Below are positions 1-8,218 of a DNA stretch of 51,263 bases, in pieces. Source of the stretch: Caldilineaceae bacterium (GTDB taxonomy: Bacteria > Chloroflexota > Anaerolineae > Caldilineales > Caldilineaceae). Each line of letters opens with the position of its first letter. Positions within the stretch are counted from its first letter, which is position 1. The position numbers and the translations under genes are program-made. The stretch covers positions 18,266 through 69,528 of the forward strand of contig JAGNDO010000019.1 of assembly GCA_018003515.1 (NCBI GenBank), given 5' to 3'. The notes beneath the pieces were generated by a model that did no database searches, was not told where the DNA came from, and saw only the letters and a program-made list of their open reading frames with translations.

Positions 1-5
1 TAATA

Positions 6-100
6 TCGAGTATCGTGTGTCGAGTATTTTGTGGTGTTGATCTTTTGGGAAAAACTGACTACTTCAAGCCCCACAAAAATACTCGACACACGATACTCGA
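6..100. repeat. Inverted repeat, TCGAGTATCG family, copy 1
   Basis: Left arm 6-34 and right arm 71-100 are reverse complements apart from one extra A. The arm core is TCGAGTATCGTGTGTCGAGT. The 36-base loop carries GTGGTGTTGATC, which recurs in the copies at 39761 and 47093. The element ends about 14 bases before the ribosome binding site of the M29 peptidase, so it lies in that gene's leader. Confidence 0.9.
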
Positions 101-129
101 TTCTCACTCACCCAGAAAGGAACCACCCC

Positions 130-1233
130 ATGACCGATCCCCGTATTCCCCGTTTGGCCGAGCTTTTGGTCAACTATTGCGTCACCGTCAAGCCTGGCGA
201 CAAGGTGATGGTGCTGGGTGGCAGCGCCGGCCTGCCCTTGTTGGATGAAGTCTACCGCTCGGTGATCCGGGCTGGGGGCCATCCCTTCCCCGTGTGGACC
301 GAGGAGAGCTTTATGGAGATTCTGCTGCGGGAGGGCAGCGAGGAGCAGATCCGCCATGTGGCCCCGCCCCTGGCCTTGATGACCAATGAGTACGACTGCT
401 ATATCCGGGTGGTCGCCCCCAGCAACACCCGGGCCCTGGCCAGCGTGGACAATAGCCGTCAACGCTCCTTCCGAGAGGGAATGCAGCCCATCATGCGCAC
501 CCGGATGGAGCGAGCCGCGGCGGGGGAGATGCGCTGGGTGGGCCTGATCTATCCCACCCAGGCCCTGGCCCAGGAGGCGGATATGTCCCTACGGGAATAC
601 GAGGACTTTGTCTACGGGGCTTGCTTTGTGGATCGGGAAGATCCCGTGGCCGAGTGGGGCAAGATTCATGCCATGCAGCAGCGCATGGTGGAGTGGTTGG
701 CGGGCAAGCGGGAGGTGAAGGTCACCGGCCCCAACGCGGACCTGAGCCTCTCCATCGCCGGGCGCACCTTTATCAATTCCGACGGCCACCGCAACATGCC
801 CAGCGGCGAGATCTTCACCGGCCCGGTGGAAGATTCGGTCAACGGCTGGGTGCGCTTTACCTATCCGGCCATCTACATGGGTCGGGAAGTGGACGGCGTG
901 GAACTGCGCTTCAAAGACGGCAAGGTGGTGGATGCCTCGGCCACCAAAAACGAGGAGTTCATGATCAGCGTTCTGGACACGGACGCCGGTTCCCGCTATC
1001 TGGGCGAATTCGCCGTGGGCACCAACATGGGCATCCAACGCTTCACCAAATCGATCTTGTTTGACGAAAAGATCGGCGGCACCATCCACATGGCCGTGGG
1101 GGCCGGCTACCCCGAAACCGGCAGCAAAAACAACTCCGCCGTCCACTGGGACATGATCTGCGACATGCGGGACGGCGGGCAGATCCATGTGGATGGGGAG
1201 TTGTTTTATGAGAATGGCGTGTTTGTGGTGTGA
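130..1233 (+). CDS. M29 family metallo-aminopeptidase
   Basis: Cytoplasmic exopeptidase of the M29 (AmpS/PepS, thermophilic aminopeptidase) family, which removes N-terminal residues from peptides using a two-metal centre. At 367 residues it is close to the family's usual length. The known metal and catalytic positions can be read in order: Glu227 (PSGEIFTGP), Glu293 (YLGEFAVG), His320 (GGTIHMAVG), Tyr327, then His339 and Asp341 (AVHWDM). I start at ATG 130 because AGAAAGGA lies 8 bases upstream. The frame stays open to 31, but that stretch is the inverted repeat and does not look like protein. It appears to be a single-gene unit; an octamer-repeat hairpin begins on the base after its stop codon. 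Family assignment is firm; peptide preference is not visible. Confidence 0.93.
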   Translation: MTDPRIPRLAELLVNYCVTVKPGDKVMVLGGSAGLPLLDEVYRSVIRAGGHPFPVWTEESFMEILLREGSEEQIRHVAPPLALMTNEYDCYIRVVAPSNTRALASVDNSRQRSFREGMQPIMRTRMERAAAGEMRWVGLIYPTQALAQEADMSLREYEDFVYGACFVDREDPVAEWGKIHAMQQRMVEWLAGKREVKVTGPNADLSLSIAGRTFINSDGHRNMPSGEIFTGPVEDSVNGWVRFTYPAIYMGREVDGVELRFKDGKVVDASATKNEEFMISVLDTDAGSRYLGEFAVGTNMGIQRFTKSILFDEKIGGTIHMAVGAGYPETGSKNNSAVHWDMICDMRDGGQIHVDGELFYENGVFVV

Positions 1234-1306
1234 GAGATTGGGAGATTGAGAGATTAGGAGATTGGTGTAATCCGCCAATCTCCCAATCTCTCAATCTCCC
1301 AATCTC
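1234..1306. repeat. Octamer GAGATTGG inverted array, copy 1
   Basis: Four octamers (GAGATTGG, -GA, -AG, -GG endings) at 1234-1265 face four complementary octamers at 1275-1306 across a 9-base loop. The variant octamer ending GA (1242-1249) lies opposite TCAATCTC (1291-1298), its exact complement, so the stem of about 32 bp has only one mismatch. It begins right after the peptidase stop codon and ends 32 bases before the methyltransferase start. Confidence 0.9.
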
Positions 1307-1338
1307 CCCTCAATCCAAAATCAACAATCAAAAACCCC

Positions 1339-2124
1339 ATGTCTCTCTACGACTACCCCGAACTCTACGCCGCCCTCTTTGCCCCGGACCCGGAGATGTG
1401 GGACGGGGTGCGGGGGTGGCTGGGGCGCTATTTGGACGAGCCGCCCCGCAGCATCTTGGACCCGGCTTGCGGGCCGGGGAATTGGCTGCTGCCCTTTGCC
1501 GAGCGGGGCTGGCGGGTGGGGGGCAATGACCGCAACCCGGCCATGTGCGCCTATGCCCGACAGATTCTGGCCCCCTTTGATGCGGAGATCACCCAGGGGG
1601 ACATGCGGGAATTGGCTTTTGGTTCCGGTCCCTTTGACGCCGCCATCAATCTGGACGCGTCCGTGGGCCATTTGCCCAATGACGACGCGGTGATCCGCCA
1701 TCTGCGCTCGGTCCACGCCCATGTGCGCCTCGGTGGGATCTATCTTTTGGGCATTACCGTGTTGGATCTGCCCCGGCGGCAGGAATGGCCGGAAGCGCTT
1801 TTTGAGAGCGACCCGGTGGCCGTTGGCCAGGGGACCGTCACGGTGAAATACACCAGTCTGTGGCGGGACCCCGCGCTGCGCCGGGAGCGCATCGCCCTGG
1901 AACTGCACAGCCGGGGCCTGCCCACTGTGCCGTCCGGGCTGCATGAACAGTATGATCTCCTCACCTTCGCCCCCGCCGATTTCCGCCGCTGTCTGGCCCA
2001 GGCCGGCGGCTGGCACCTCCTGGCCGTCCACGACATGACTCTGGATGACTTTCCGGATCACGGTTTCCACCCCGGCTGCCGGGGGGTGACGGTGGTTTTG
2101 AGGGCGGTGGGGGTGAAGGGGTGA
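1339..2124 (+). CDS. class I SAM-dependent methyltransferase
   Basis: A 261-residue Rossmann-fold methyltransferase. Motif I is at residues 39-47 (ILDPACGPG), with an acidic residue in the next strand (GGNDRNPAMC) for ribose binding. A QGDMREL stretch follows at the motif III position and INLDASVGHL at motif IV. The overall look is that of small-molecule type 11/25 methyltransferases; the substrate cannot be deduced. It starts at ATG 1339 after an A-rich stretch (TCAACAATCAAAAACCCC) with no clear Shine-Dalgarno sequence. The preceding spacer is the octamer hairpin and the gene is followed by a strong terminator, so it is a short unit with or without the upstream peptidase. Confidence 0.82.
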   Translation: MSLYDYPELYAALFAPDPEMWDGVRGWLGRYLDEPPRSILDPACGPGNWLLPFAERGWRVGGNDRNPAMCAYARQILAPFDAEITQGDMRELAFGSGPFDAAINLDASVGHLPNDDAVIRHLRSVHAHVRLGGIYLLGITVLDLPRRQEWPEALFESDPVAVGQGTVTVKYTSLWRDPALRRERIALELHSRGLPTVPSGLHEQYDLLTFAPADFRRCLAQAGGWHLLAVHDMTLDDFPDHGFHPGCRGVTVVLRAVGVKG

Positions 2125-2143
2125 GGGGGTGAAGGTGTATAAA

Positions 2144-2176
2144 ACAAGACGCTTGGCTAAGTGCCAAGCGTCTTGT
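2144..2176. terminator. bidirectional stem-loop between convergent genes
   Basis: Perfect 14-bp stem (2144-2157 with 2163-2176) and a 5-base loop, between the plus-strand methyltransferase and the minus-strand toxin gene. AAAA precedes it, giving a U-run for the minus-strand transcript; the plus side has no T-run. It probably ends both converging transcripts. Confidence 0.8.
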
Positions 2177-2191
2177 GGTGGAATGGGTAGT

Positions 2192-2542
2192 TTAGCGGTT
2201 GATGATGTATGTCACCACTTCATCTAGGGATGTTTCAAAGGATGGTTGGGGGTTGCCTTGACTTCCAACATGTTTATGGTGCGGGTAATTGGCGAGATGA
2301 GCATGATGCGGGGCATTGTCCCAGCCGATTTGCAGCGCATTCTCTTGTGTTAGCCAGTAATAGCTGTAGCGAAGAAGCCGCTGCCCGTGCCACTGTTCGG
2401 TAATCCTCAGATTTGAGCCATCCCACAGGTAGATGATGACACGCAATGTCTCGCCATCAAGCTCAAGCGGAATGATGCGCTCAACCTTGTCGCCCCACGT
2501 TTGTTCAATCTTGATCAATCGGTCAGTCGCCTGCACGAACAA
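2192..2542 (-). CDS. TumE-like (DUF6516) putative toxin
   Basis: A 116-residue protein that I recognise as the TumE/DUF6516 toxin-like family. Family hallmarks are a beta-rich N-terminal half (ERIIPLELDG, VIIYLWDGSNLRI), a central YSYYWL, then WDNAPHHAHLANYPHHKH at about residues 74-91. That motif pairs Asp, Asn and several His, as in possible metal-dependent nucleases, but the mechanism of the family is unknown to me. Its start overlaps the end of the upstream gene by 20 bases (2523-2542), so translation is likely coupled, as in toxin-antitoxin operons. It ends 15 bases from the convergent terminator. Confidence 0.75.
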   Translation of the reverse strand: MFVQATDRLIKIEQTWGDKVERIIPLELDGETLRVIIYLWDGSNLRITEQWHGQRLLRYSYYWLTQENALQIGWDNAPHHAHLANYPHHKHVGSQGNPQPSFETSLDEVVTYIINR

Positions 2543-2873
2543 CGTCCCCCGTGGGTAATCCCCGATTTACTACGCCTTGCAACGCTACGATGTCACTTTT
2601 GGCTATATCGGCTACGTCGGCCCAATGATGCCACATGATATAGTCCTCATGTAGCTCAAAACCGGCATCATCGGGAAGGCCATCGGCATCCAGTCGGGTT
2701 AGGTGGGTACCATGTTTGTCCTCGAAAAAGCGCACTTTGCTCTCTGCAAAAAAGAGTCGCTTGTTCAAATCCGCCAACCGTAACGCCGCACCATAGCTAA
2801 TGATAGTCTGCCTCTCTGCCTGGGGAAGCGCAAGAAAATCATGTTCGATCTGTTCTGCAAAAACGGTGTTCAT
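2523..2873 (-). CDS. putative antitoxin partner of the TumE-like protein
   Basis: A 116-residue, mostly helical, acidic protein I do not recognise. It has a leucine/charged heptad-like stretch (LRLADLNKRLFFAESKVRFF, about residues 31-50) and an aromatic/acidic region (ELHEDYIMWHHWADVADIAK). No helix-turn-helix is evident. It starts at ATG 2873 behind GGGAGGG and is the first gene of a two-gene operon; its last 20 bases overlap the toxin-like gene. Order and overlap make it the likely antitoxin, but this rests on context only. A promoter-like pair lies at 2950-2978 on the same strand. Confidence 0.6.
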   Translation of the reverse strand: MNTVFAEQIEHDFLALPQAERQTIISYGAALRLADLNKRLFFAESKVRFFEDKHGTHLTRLDADGLPDDAGFELHEDYIMWHHWADVADIAKSDIVALQGVVNRGLPTGDVVRAGD

Positions 2874-2949
2874 AGTCGCCCTCCCTTACTCAGCGTGGTC
2901 ACGCAGGTCGCTTCTCCTGATGGCTCTGTCCTTCATCCATGCACCAGGG

Positions 2950-2978
2950 AGTATATCATCCTCCTTGCCTCTTGTCAC
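2950..2978 (-). promoter_or_regulatory. sigma70-like promoter for the TumE-type operon
   Basis: Read on the minus strand: GTGACA (2978-2973), a 17-base spacer, then TATACT (2955-2950). Each hexamer has one mismatch to consensus. Transcription would start near 2943, giving a leader of about 70 bases before ATG 2873. Confidence 0.5.
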
Positions 2979-2986
2979 CTTGTTTT

Positions 2987-3039
2987 TGCCGCTATCGGTA
3001 TGTGTCAGATGATGAATACGACACATACCGACAGCGGCA
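2987..3039. repeat. 20-bp stem inverted repeat
   Basis: Arms 2987-3006 and 3020-3039 pair over 20 bp with one mismatch (TGCCGCTATCGGTATGTGTC against its partner). It lies just after the stop of the secreted protease gene (minus) and upstream of the antitoxin promoter. For minus-strand RNA the bases after the stem are A rather than U, so it is not a classic intrinsic terminator, though it may still protect or end the transcript. Confidence 0.7.
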
Positions 3040-3051
3040 ATCCCCTACCCC

Positions 3052-6000
3052 CTACTTCTGCAACCCAGGCAAGAAGATCCGATAGCCCACATACAGGTTG
3101 ACCGTGGCCGTGCCGGTGATGCCGAATTGGTCGCGCACGGTCAGGGTGATGAGGTGGGGGCCAGGCTCCAGGGTGTTGAGGGCTACGGAGGGGCCAACGC
3201 CCAGGCTGCCCTGGCGATCGTCAGTCCACTGCATCACCTCGTCGGGCAGACGGCCATCTTCTAGATCCGTGGCGGCCCCCAAGAGGACTACCAGACTGCC
3301 CGGTGCCACCAACATGCCATCCACAGGGTCCATGATCAGGGCTTGGGGGGCCTTGTTGGGGATGGTGATGGGCCAGGGCGTCTCGGCCCAGGCCGTGTTG
3401 ATGCCATCCGTGGCCACGACCCGGAAACGGGCATCCGTGGTCCCGGCCAGGGCGTCAACTTCCACGCCCAGGCTGGGGGTGGAAAGCCCCGTGCTGATCA
3501 GGGTCCAGTCCGTGCCCCCGTTCCCACTGTAGAACACCGAGAAGTTCAAGGGGTCTCCGTCCAAGTCCGCGCCGGTCCAGGTCACGTTTTGGGTGGAGCC
3601 GCTGGGCCAGGTGGTGGTGATCGCCGGGCTGGTGAAGGCGACCGTGGGGGCGTTGTCACTCACCGCCCGCTGGTCCAGCACCGTCTCGCCGTGTAGCAAC
3701 ACCACGGAGGTCGTCCCCTCTTCCCAAGGCACGATCAAGGCCACCCCGGCGGAAGCTGTGTCCTCTGATGGGAAGGGAGGTTCGTCGGCCTCAACGTGGG
3801 TGGGGCCATCACCGTGGGCTGAACTGTGGGCATCGCTGTGGCCGTCGTATTCGCTCTCGAAGGTGAGGGTGAAGGCGTGGCTGGCCAGCACCTCTTCGCC
3901 GTCCCGCAGCTCCACGGCATAGTCGCCCGTGGGCAGGGCGTAGGCCATGCCAGAGCCAATCCGGTGCAGATCCCCCAGCTTGCCGGGTCGGGTCGGGTCA
4001 TAGTCGGCGTGGTCCGGGTTGAAGATGGTGGCGTTGATCACCAGAGACTCTGCGGCCCCCGTGGCTCGCATGACGCCGACCATCTGCGGGGCTTCTGGCT
4101 CTTGCACACCAGCCACCACCTTGACCTCGGCAGAGTAGGCCGAGATGGACGGGGCCAGCCGGTTGAACATGGTACTCCAGGTGAAGGGGGAGACCCAGCC
4201 GTTTTTACTGCCACCGGCCGGGCAATAGCTCATCACATCGTGGGTGTCTGCCGGATTATAGATGCGCCCGGTGATGGGGTTGAAGCCGAACTCCTGGATG
4301 CTGGACGAGCCGTAGGGGAAGGTGGAGTTGTCGTCGGACGAGCCGCAGGAATCCGCCGTGTCCGTGTGCAGGACGTTGTAGTCGTGGATCAGCTCGTGGC
4401 CGAAGATCAGCGCGCCGCCGCCAGGGTTGTCCGTGCTGGTGCCGGGCCGGTCTGTGCCGATGCCCACGATCCCCAACCCGCCGGCGTGGGGATAGACCGG
4501 CATGTCCGCATGGCCCCCGCTATAGCCGTCGTTGTCCACCCAGCCATAGACATGGTCCGCACCCAGGAAGGTGGAGCCAAAGAAGAAGCTGAGGGCATTC
4601 TGGAGAACCCATGTGTTGTTGAGCCGCTGGATCAGATCGTGTTGACCGGCCCCACTATTCAAAGAGGTGGTCACATCCATATAACCGCTGGCCACCCCAT
4701 AGTCAATGCCGTTGTTGCGGATGGGCAGGAGCTGCTCGAACCAATCCGCCGCACCACCGTCAACCGCCCAGCCCCCGGCATATTCCCCGCCGCTGTAGCC
4801 CGACGGATGGTAGCGGGTGCGCTGGCCCACAATCTTCATGGTGTCCCGGCGTTGGAAGTTGAGGCTGAAGGTGCCGCTGGCCGGGAAGCGGTTGTTGGTC
4901 TCGTTGCTCTCGCTGATGGTGTTGTTGGGGTCCACCTCGGCCCAGAACTGCACGTTCATGTTGTTGGTGAAGTTGACGTTGAAGTAAACGTTGGCGCTGT
5001 CGGTCCGCCCCTGGTCCACCGTGGGCCAGGCCCGGCCCGATGCATTGGCCGTATACTCCACCCCGTTGGCGCTGATATGCAGACGCACGGGCACATTGCC
5101 CATACTCGCCAGCGGCCCGCCATAGCGCAGATAGATGCGGGCCGTGGTGTCCTTCTTCACCACCACGGGCAAGGAGTTGTTCACACAACCCGCCAACCCC
5201 TTGCTGGTGTCAAAGCATTGGATGCCCTGGGTGATCTCGATGCCGTGGATGGAGACATCCCCTTGAAAGATTTGGGGGTTGATGATGTTCTGGGGTGGCT
5301 GATACGGGAAGACGGCCAGCAAGGGCGTGGGCGTGGGTGTCGGGCCTGCCGTGGGGATCTGGGTGGGCACAGGGGTCCACGTGGGCTGAGGGGTGCGGGT
5401 GGGCGTAGGCGGCAGGGATGTATTGGTGGCGGTCGGCGGTCTTGGTGTATTCGTGGCTGTGCCAGTCGGCGGTAGCGGTGTATTCGTGGCTGTGTTCGGC
5501 ACCAGCGTATTGGTGGCGGTCGGCAACGTCGCCCCGGGGGCATAGAAGAGGTCGTCAATAGACTCGCTCAAGATGGTGTCCCCATAGTCCACAGTCACCC
5601 GTCGGATGCGACCGGCGGGGTCATGGATGCCCAGGAAGGCCGTGTGCAGCTCTGGAACCTGGTTATAGATCCCCTGGCAGATGATGTTGCCCGATCCATC
5701 ATAGGCGATCATGACCGCTGTGGGCGACAAGGTTTCGCCATTGCCCAAATACATGCCCACGTGGGTTTTGGGGCCGTCAAAATCAATGCGCATGGGGATG
5801 TTGTTGCTGACACTGGTGGCGCTGTTGATAGCCATATTGGGCGGTGAGTGAGCTTCGGTCGGCTCATTGGCATAGATGATGGCCTGCGTGGTGTCACCGT
5901 TCTCGAAGCGCACCCCGTGGCTGGCGCGATAGCTATCCGCGATGATCGTGGCGTTGTTCAGATCGTCAAAGTTGATCAAGGCTGGCGAAGGGATCTGGGT

Positions 6001-6672
6001 GGAACTTTGCAGCACTTGGCAGGTGTCGGCAACCGTATATTCGATGGTCAAGGTCGGTGGATTGTTGGTGGCGGACGCATAGAATCCGTGCAGGCCAAGC
6101 GTGCGGCTGTCACCCCGCAGCACAAATCCCTGGTTGGAATACAGACCGTCGACCCAATCGCTGACCCCGTTAAACACACTAAACTGTTTCCAGCCTTCGT
6201 TCAGATCAACCCCAACTTCTGGGTCCACGCTCTGCATGGACGGACGGTTATCCCAGTTCGCCGTGGTTTCATCCCAGGGCTTCAGGGCCACATCCGGCCA
6301 AATGTTGAAGGATTTTTCGCCCGCGGTTTCGATCTGATAGATCTCCAGGGTGGCATTGGTAATCTTCGCCCCTGCCGGCAGGTCGGAAAGATCAAACTGC
6401 AACAGGGCCTGGATATCCATATCACCCTTTTGGCCGCTCACCCGTCCCACATAGACCAACGAATCCGTGGGATGGACAGCCGAAGGAGCAGCCTCTTCGA
6501 CAAAGGTGTCCTGCTTTGGATTCAACACCAAAATTTGGGCGGGGGCCTGGGGCGCAACCCGGACGCTGGCCCCAAGGGCCAACCTCGGCCCCAATCCCGG
6601 TCCCAATCCCACACCGATCAAGGCCAAGAGTACCAGCCCGATCACAAGATGACGAGCGAGTGACATCTTCAT
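3052..6672 (-). CDS. secreted multidomain metzincin-type metalloprotease with FLP C-terminus
   Basis: A 1206-residue exported protein. From the N-terminus: signal peptide (MKMSLARHLVIGLVLLALIG); a DNRLRE-type domain, about 50-215 (KQDTFVEE, DETTANWDNRP); a domain beginning INFDDLNN; a Thr/Pro linker, about 380-450; a CARDB-like domain, about 475-610; a protease domain with HELIHDYNVLH at 759-769 (zinc ligands His759, His763 and His769, catalytic Glu760) and a Met-turn DVMSYC with Met814; then Ig/FN3-like domains. HExxHxxNxxH plus a Met-turn 45 residues later is the metzincin pattern, with Asn where Gly is usual. It ends YRIFLPGLQK, matching the end of the beta-helix protein at 25766. Start: ATG 6672 has GGGAGGAG upstream; a longer in-frame reading to 6714 lacks one. 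Substrate unknown. Confidence 0.83.
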   Translation of the reverse strand: MKMSLARHLVIGLVLLALIGVGLGPGLGPRLALGASVRVAPQAPAQILVLNPKQDTFVEEAAPSAVHPTDSLVYVGRVSGQKGDMDIQALLQFDLSDLPAGAKITNATLEIYQIETAGEKSFNIWPDVALKPWDETTANWDNRPSMQSVDPEVGVDLNEGWKQFSVFNGVSDWVDGLYSNQGFVLRGDSRTLGLHGFYASATNNPPTLTIEYTVADTCQVLQSSTQIPSPALINFDDLNNATIIADSYRASHGVRFENGDTTQAIIYANEPTEAHSPPNMAINSATSVSNNIPMRIDFDGPKTHVGMYLGNGETLSPTAVMIAYDGSGNIICQGIYNQVPELHTAFLGIHDPAGRIRRVTVDYGDTILSESIDDLFYAPGATLPTATNTLVPNTATNTPLPPTGTATNTPRPPTATNTSLPPTPTRTPQPTWTPVPTQIPTAGPTPTPTPLLAVFPYQPPQNIINPQIFQGDVSIHGIEITQGIQCFDTSKGLAGCVNNSLPVVVKKDTTARIYLRYGGPLASMGNVPVRLHISANGVEYTANASGRAWPTVDQGRTDSANVYFNVNFTNNMNVQFWAEVDPNNTISESNETNNRFPASGTFSLNFQRRDTMKIVGQRTRYHPSGYSGGEYAGGWAVDGGAADWFEQLLPIRNNGIDYGVASGYMDVTTSLNSGAGQHDLIQRLNNTWVLQNALSFFFGSTFLGADHVYGWVDNDGYSGGHADMPVYPHAGGLGIVGIGTDRPGTSTDNPGGGALIFGHELIHDYNVLHTDTADSCGSSDDNSTFPYGSSSIQEFGFNPITGRIYNPADTHDVMSYCPAGGSKNGWVSPFTWSTMFNRLAPSISAYSAEVKVVAGVQEPEAPQMVGVMRATGAAESLVINATIFNPDHADYDPTRPGKLGDLHRIGSGMAYALPTGDYAVELRDGEEVLASHAFTLTFESEYDGHSDAHSSAHGDGPTHVEADEPPFPSEDTASAGVALIVPWEEGTTSVVLLHGETVLDQRAVSDNAPTVAFTSPAITTTWPSGSTQNVTWTGADLDGDPLNFSVFYSGNGGTDWTLISTGLSTPSLGVEVDALAGTTDARFRVVATDGINTAWAETPWPITIPNKAPQALIMDPVDGMLVAPGSLVVLLGAATDLEDGRLPDEVMQWTDDRQGSLGVGPSVALNTLEPGPHLITLTVRDQFGITGTATVNLYVGYRIFLPGLQK

Positions 6673-7320
6673 TTGCTCCTCCCTTTCAGAATAGATAGCG
6701 CCAAATGTAGTCAAATTCAGAGGGTTTTGCGGGTTTTCTTTTTACAGGCCCGCAAGACGAAACTGTGGAAACTCTTGCGTGTCGGCGGACAATCCGACAC
6801 GTTGCTACTCAACAAGGGAGCAAACTGTTTTCCGACACACCTCCTTCCCGCGTCACAGGCGGAATCCCCGGTATTTTTGCTCCAAGCGAGCCCATGGGTT
6901 AACCCGTCGCGTCACGGACCCGACTAGATCCCAGGCGTAAGCGTTCACCCCTTCGGCCCCCCGGCCCCCAATTCTGGGGGAGGTCGTGGACAGTCCCCCC
7001 CCAAAGTTGGGGGTCAGGGGGGCGGGGGTGAACGCTTACTCCCAGGCTTACATGGAGGAGATCACACCAGGGGATGCGACCTCACGGATCAAATCAAACA
7101 AGTGGGAAAAGGCAAGCAGCCGGAGGAACGAACGTGGTGCGAAGGCGGTTGCCATGAAAACAGGCGGGTCTGTTTCAGCTGCTTGTGTGAGTGGGGCTAA
7201 TCATACTCATATTTACGGGGTTGGCAAATCGATTTCATTTGACATAGTGTGCGCAAGGTCGCTCAACGCCCTGCCGCGCAGAATCGTCAACACATACATA
7301 TCCGTGCCATTAGACCCATT
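6673..7320. other. 648-base gene-free spacer
   Basis: No convincing gene on either strand. It holds an 8-bp stem hairpin (6778-6785 with 6794-6801) upstream of the protease gene, a GTTAACCCG..TCACGGACC stretch near 6900 that recurs near 12404, and the long G/C-rich inverted repeat at 6937-7039. The part from 7040 to 7320 shows nothing I can name. Confidence 0.6.
6937..7039. repeat. nested inverted repeat with GTAAGCGTTCACCCC ends
   Basis: Outer arms 6937-6951 and 7025-7039 are perfect 15-base reverse complements. The interior holds C-runs and G-runs (CCCCCAATTCTGGGGG and CCCCCCAAAGTTGGGGG) that pair with themselves and imperfectly with each other. It resembles the G/C palindromes at 18712-18829. 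Confidence 0.75.
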
Positions 7321-8079
7321 CTATTTGGTCTTCCCTGCACCGTCAACGAGGTCGTGTACATGCACTGATTGCGCACCCCGCCCCAGCCCCCACGCGCAGA
7401 TAAGGGCCACGACCAATCCCACGACCTGCCCCACGCGGAAGCCGCTGATGGTAGCCGGGTCCGCCAGGAAGCCGTCGGTGATCAGGCGGAGCAACCCGTA
7501 GCCCAGCCCGGCCAGCAGCACCACCCGCCCCGGGCGCGTCCGCTCCGGCCACACCCACAGGACGACGAGCAGGATCAGCAGCCCCACGGCCTGGTAGAGA
7601 CCCACGGCGTGGACCGCTTTGCCAAAATAGTTGACGCCCCAGGGCAGCTCCGTGGCCACACCCACCACCGCCCCGGTCAGGTAGGCCGAGGCGCTGAGGA
7701 TGGACCCGGCGGCCACCAAGCCGAAGGCCAGGGCCGCGGCCACGGTCACCGGGTCCAGACTGCGCCAGATCAGGTAGGCATAGCCCACGACCCCGGCAGC
7801 GATCACGCCGGGCCAGAATTCAAAGCCGCCGGGCCGCACGCTGAAGATCATCAGGGGCTGGTCCACATAGACCGGCCAAAACTGGACCACATTCCACAGT
7901 CGGGCTACAATCAACCCGGCGGTGAGGGCGAAGAGGCTCAAATTCCACAGGTCGTCAATGCTCAACCGCCACCGTTTGCCATAGCGGCCCATGGCGTCCA
8001 GGCCGATCCACACGGCGATCAATGCCAAAATGGGTCCGGTGGGAAGGGTGAGGGGGCCGAGTGGGATGTTTGTGTACAT
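7321..8079 (-). CDS. Lgt-like membrane protein, probably catalytically degenerate
   Basis: A 252-residue polytopic protein of the prolipoprotein diacylglyceryl transferase family, shorter than the genuine Lgt at 40264 (300 residues). Lgt landmarks are only partly kept: GGFEFWPG replaces the usual GG(F/L)xxHGG region, HAVGLYQ replaces HPTQLYE, ELPWGVNYF is intact, and the diagnostic GRxGNFxNxExxG signature is absent (SILSASAYLTGAVVG instead). It may have lost transferase activity or use another substrate. I start at ATG 8079; upstream in-frame codons are only translated repeat ([10 protein letters not shown]). No strong ribosome binding site is seen, and the repeat tract abuts the start. Membrane location and family are firm, function is not. 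Confidence 0.72.
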   Translation of the reverse strand: MYTNIPLGPLTLPTGPILALIAVWIGLDAMGRYGKRWRLSIDDLWNLSLFALTAGLIVARLWNVVQFWPVYVDQPLMIFSVRPGGFEFWPGVIAAGVVGYAYLIWRSLDPVTVAAALAFGLVAAGSILSASAYLTGAVVGVATELPWGVNYFGKAVHAVGLYQAVGLLILLVVLWVWPERTRPGRVVLLAGLGYGLLRLITDGFLADPATISGFRVGQVVGLVVALICAWGLGRGAQSVHVHDLVDGAGKTK

Positions 8080-8084
8080 AGTTT

Positions 8085-8204
8085 TGTTGATTCGTTGATT
8101 GGTTGATTGGTTGATTTGGTGGAGATTGGGAGATTGAGAGATTAGGAGATTGTGTGGCAATGAACCAATCTCCTAATCTCCCAATCTCCTAGTCTCCCAA
8201 TCTC
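8085..8204. repeat. TTGATTGG repeats plus octamer GAGATTGG inverted array, copy 2
   Basis: 8085-8118 holds TTGATTGGTTGATTGG-type repeats. From 8122 four octamers run in the same order of variants as at 1234 (GG, GA, AG, GT), facing five complementary octamers at 8165-8204. The array ends 15 bases before ATG 8219. It occupies the whole spacer between two divergent genes. Confidence 0.88.
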
Positions 8205-8218
8205 GAAAGGTTTCTACG

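Noticed and set aside
1234..1306. CRISPR array
   Set aside because: The repeats are 8-base units without spacers and face each other as inverted arms.
3826..5475. Long open frame (549 codons) on the plus strand
   Set aside because: Antisense to the secreted protease; Gly/His/Val-rich composition and no family resemblance mark it as a shadow of high-GC codon use.
6986..7501. Possible small gene on the plus strand in the gene-free spacer
   Set aside because: Begins in the G/C inverted repeat and runs into the Lgt-like gene on the other strand; composition is not protein-like and there is no ribosome binding site.
8080..8160. N-terminal extension of the Lgt-like protein
   Set aside because: Translates octamer and TTGATTGG repeats ([10 protein letters not shown]); ATG 8079 is the first sensible start.
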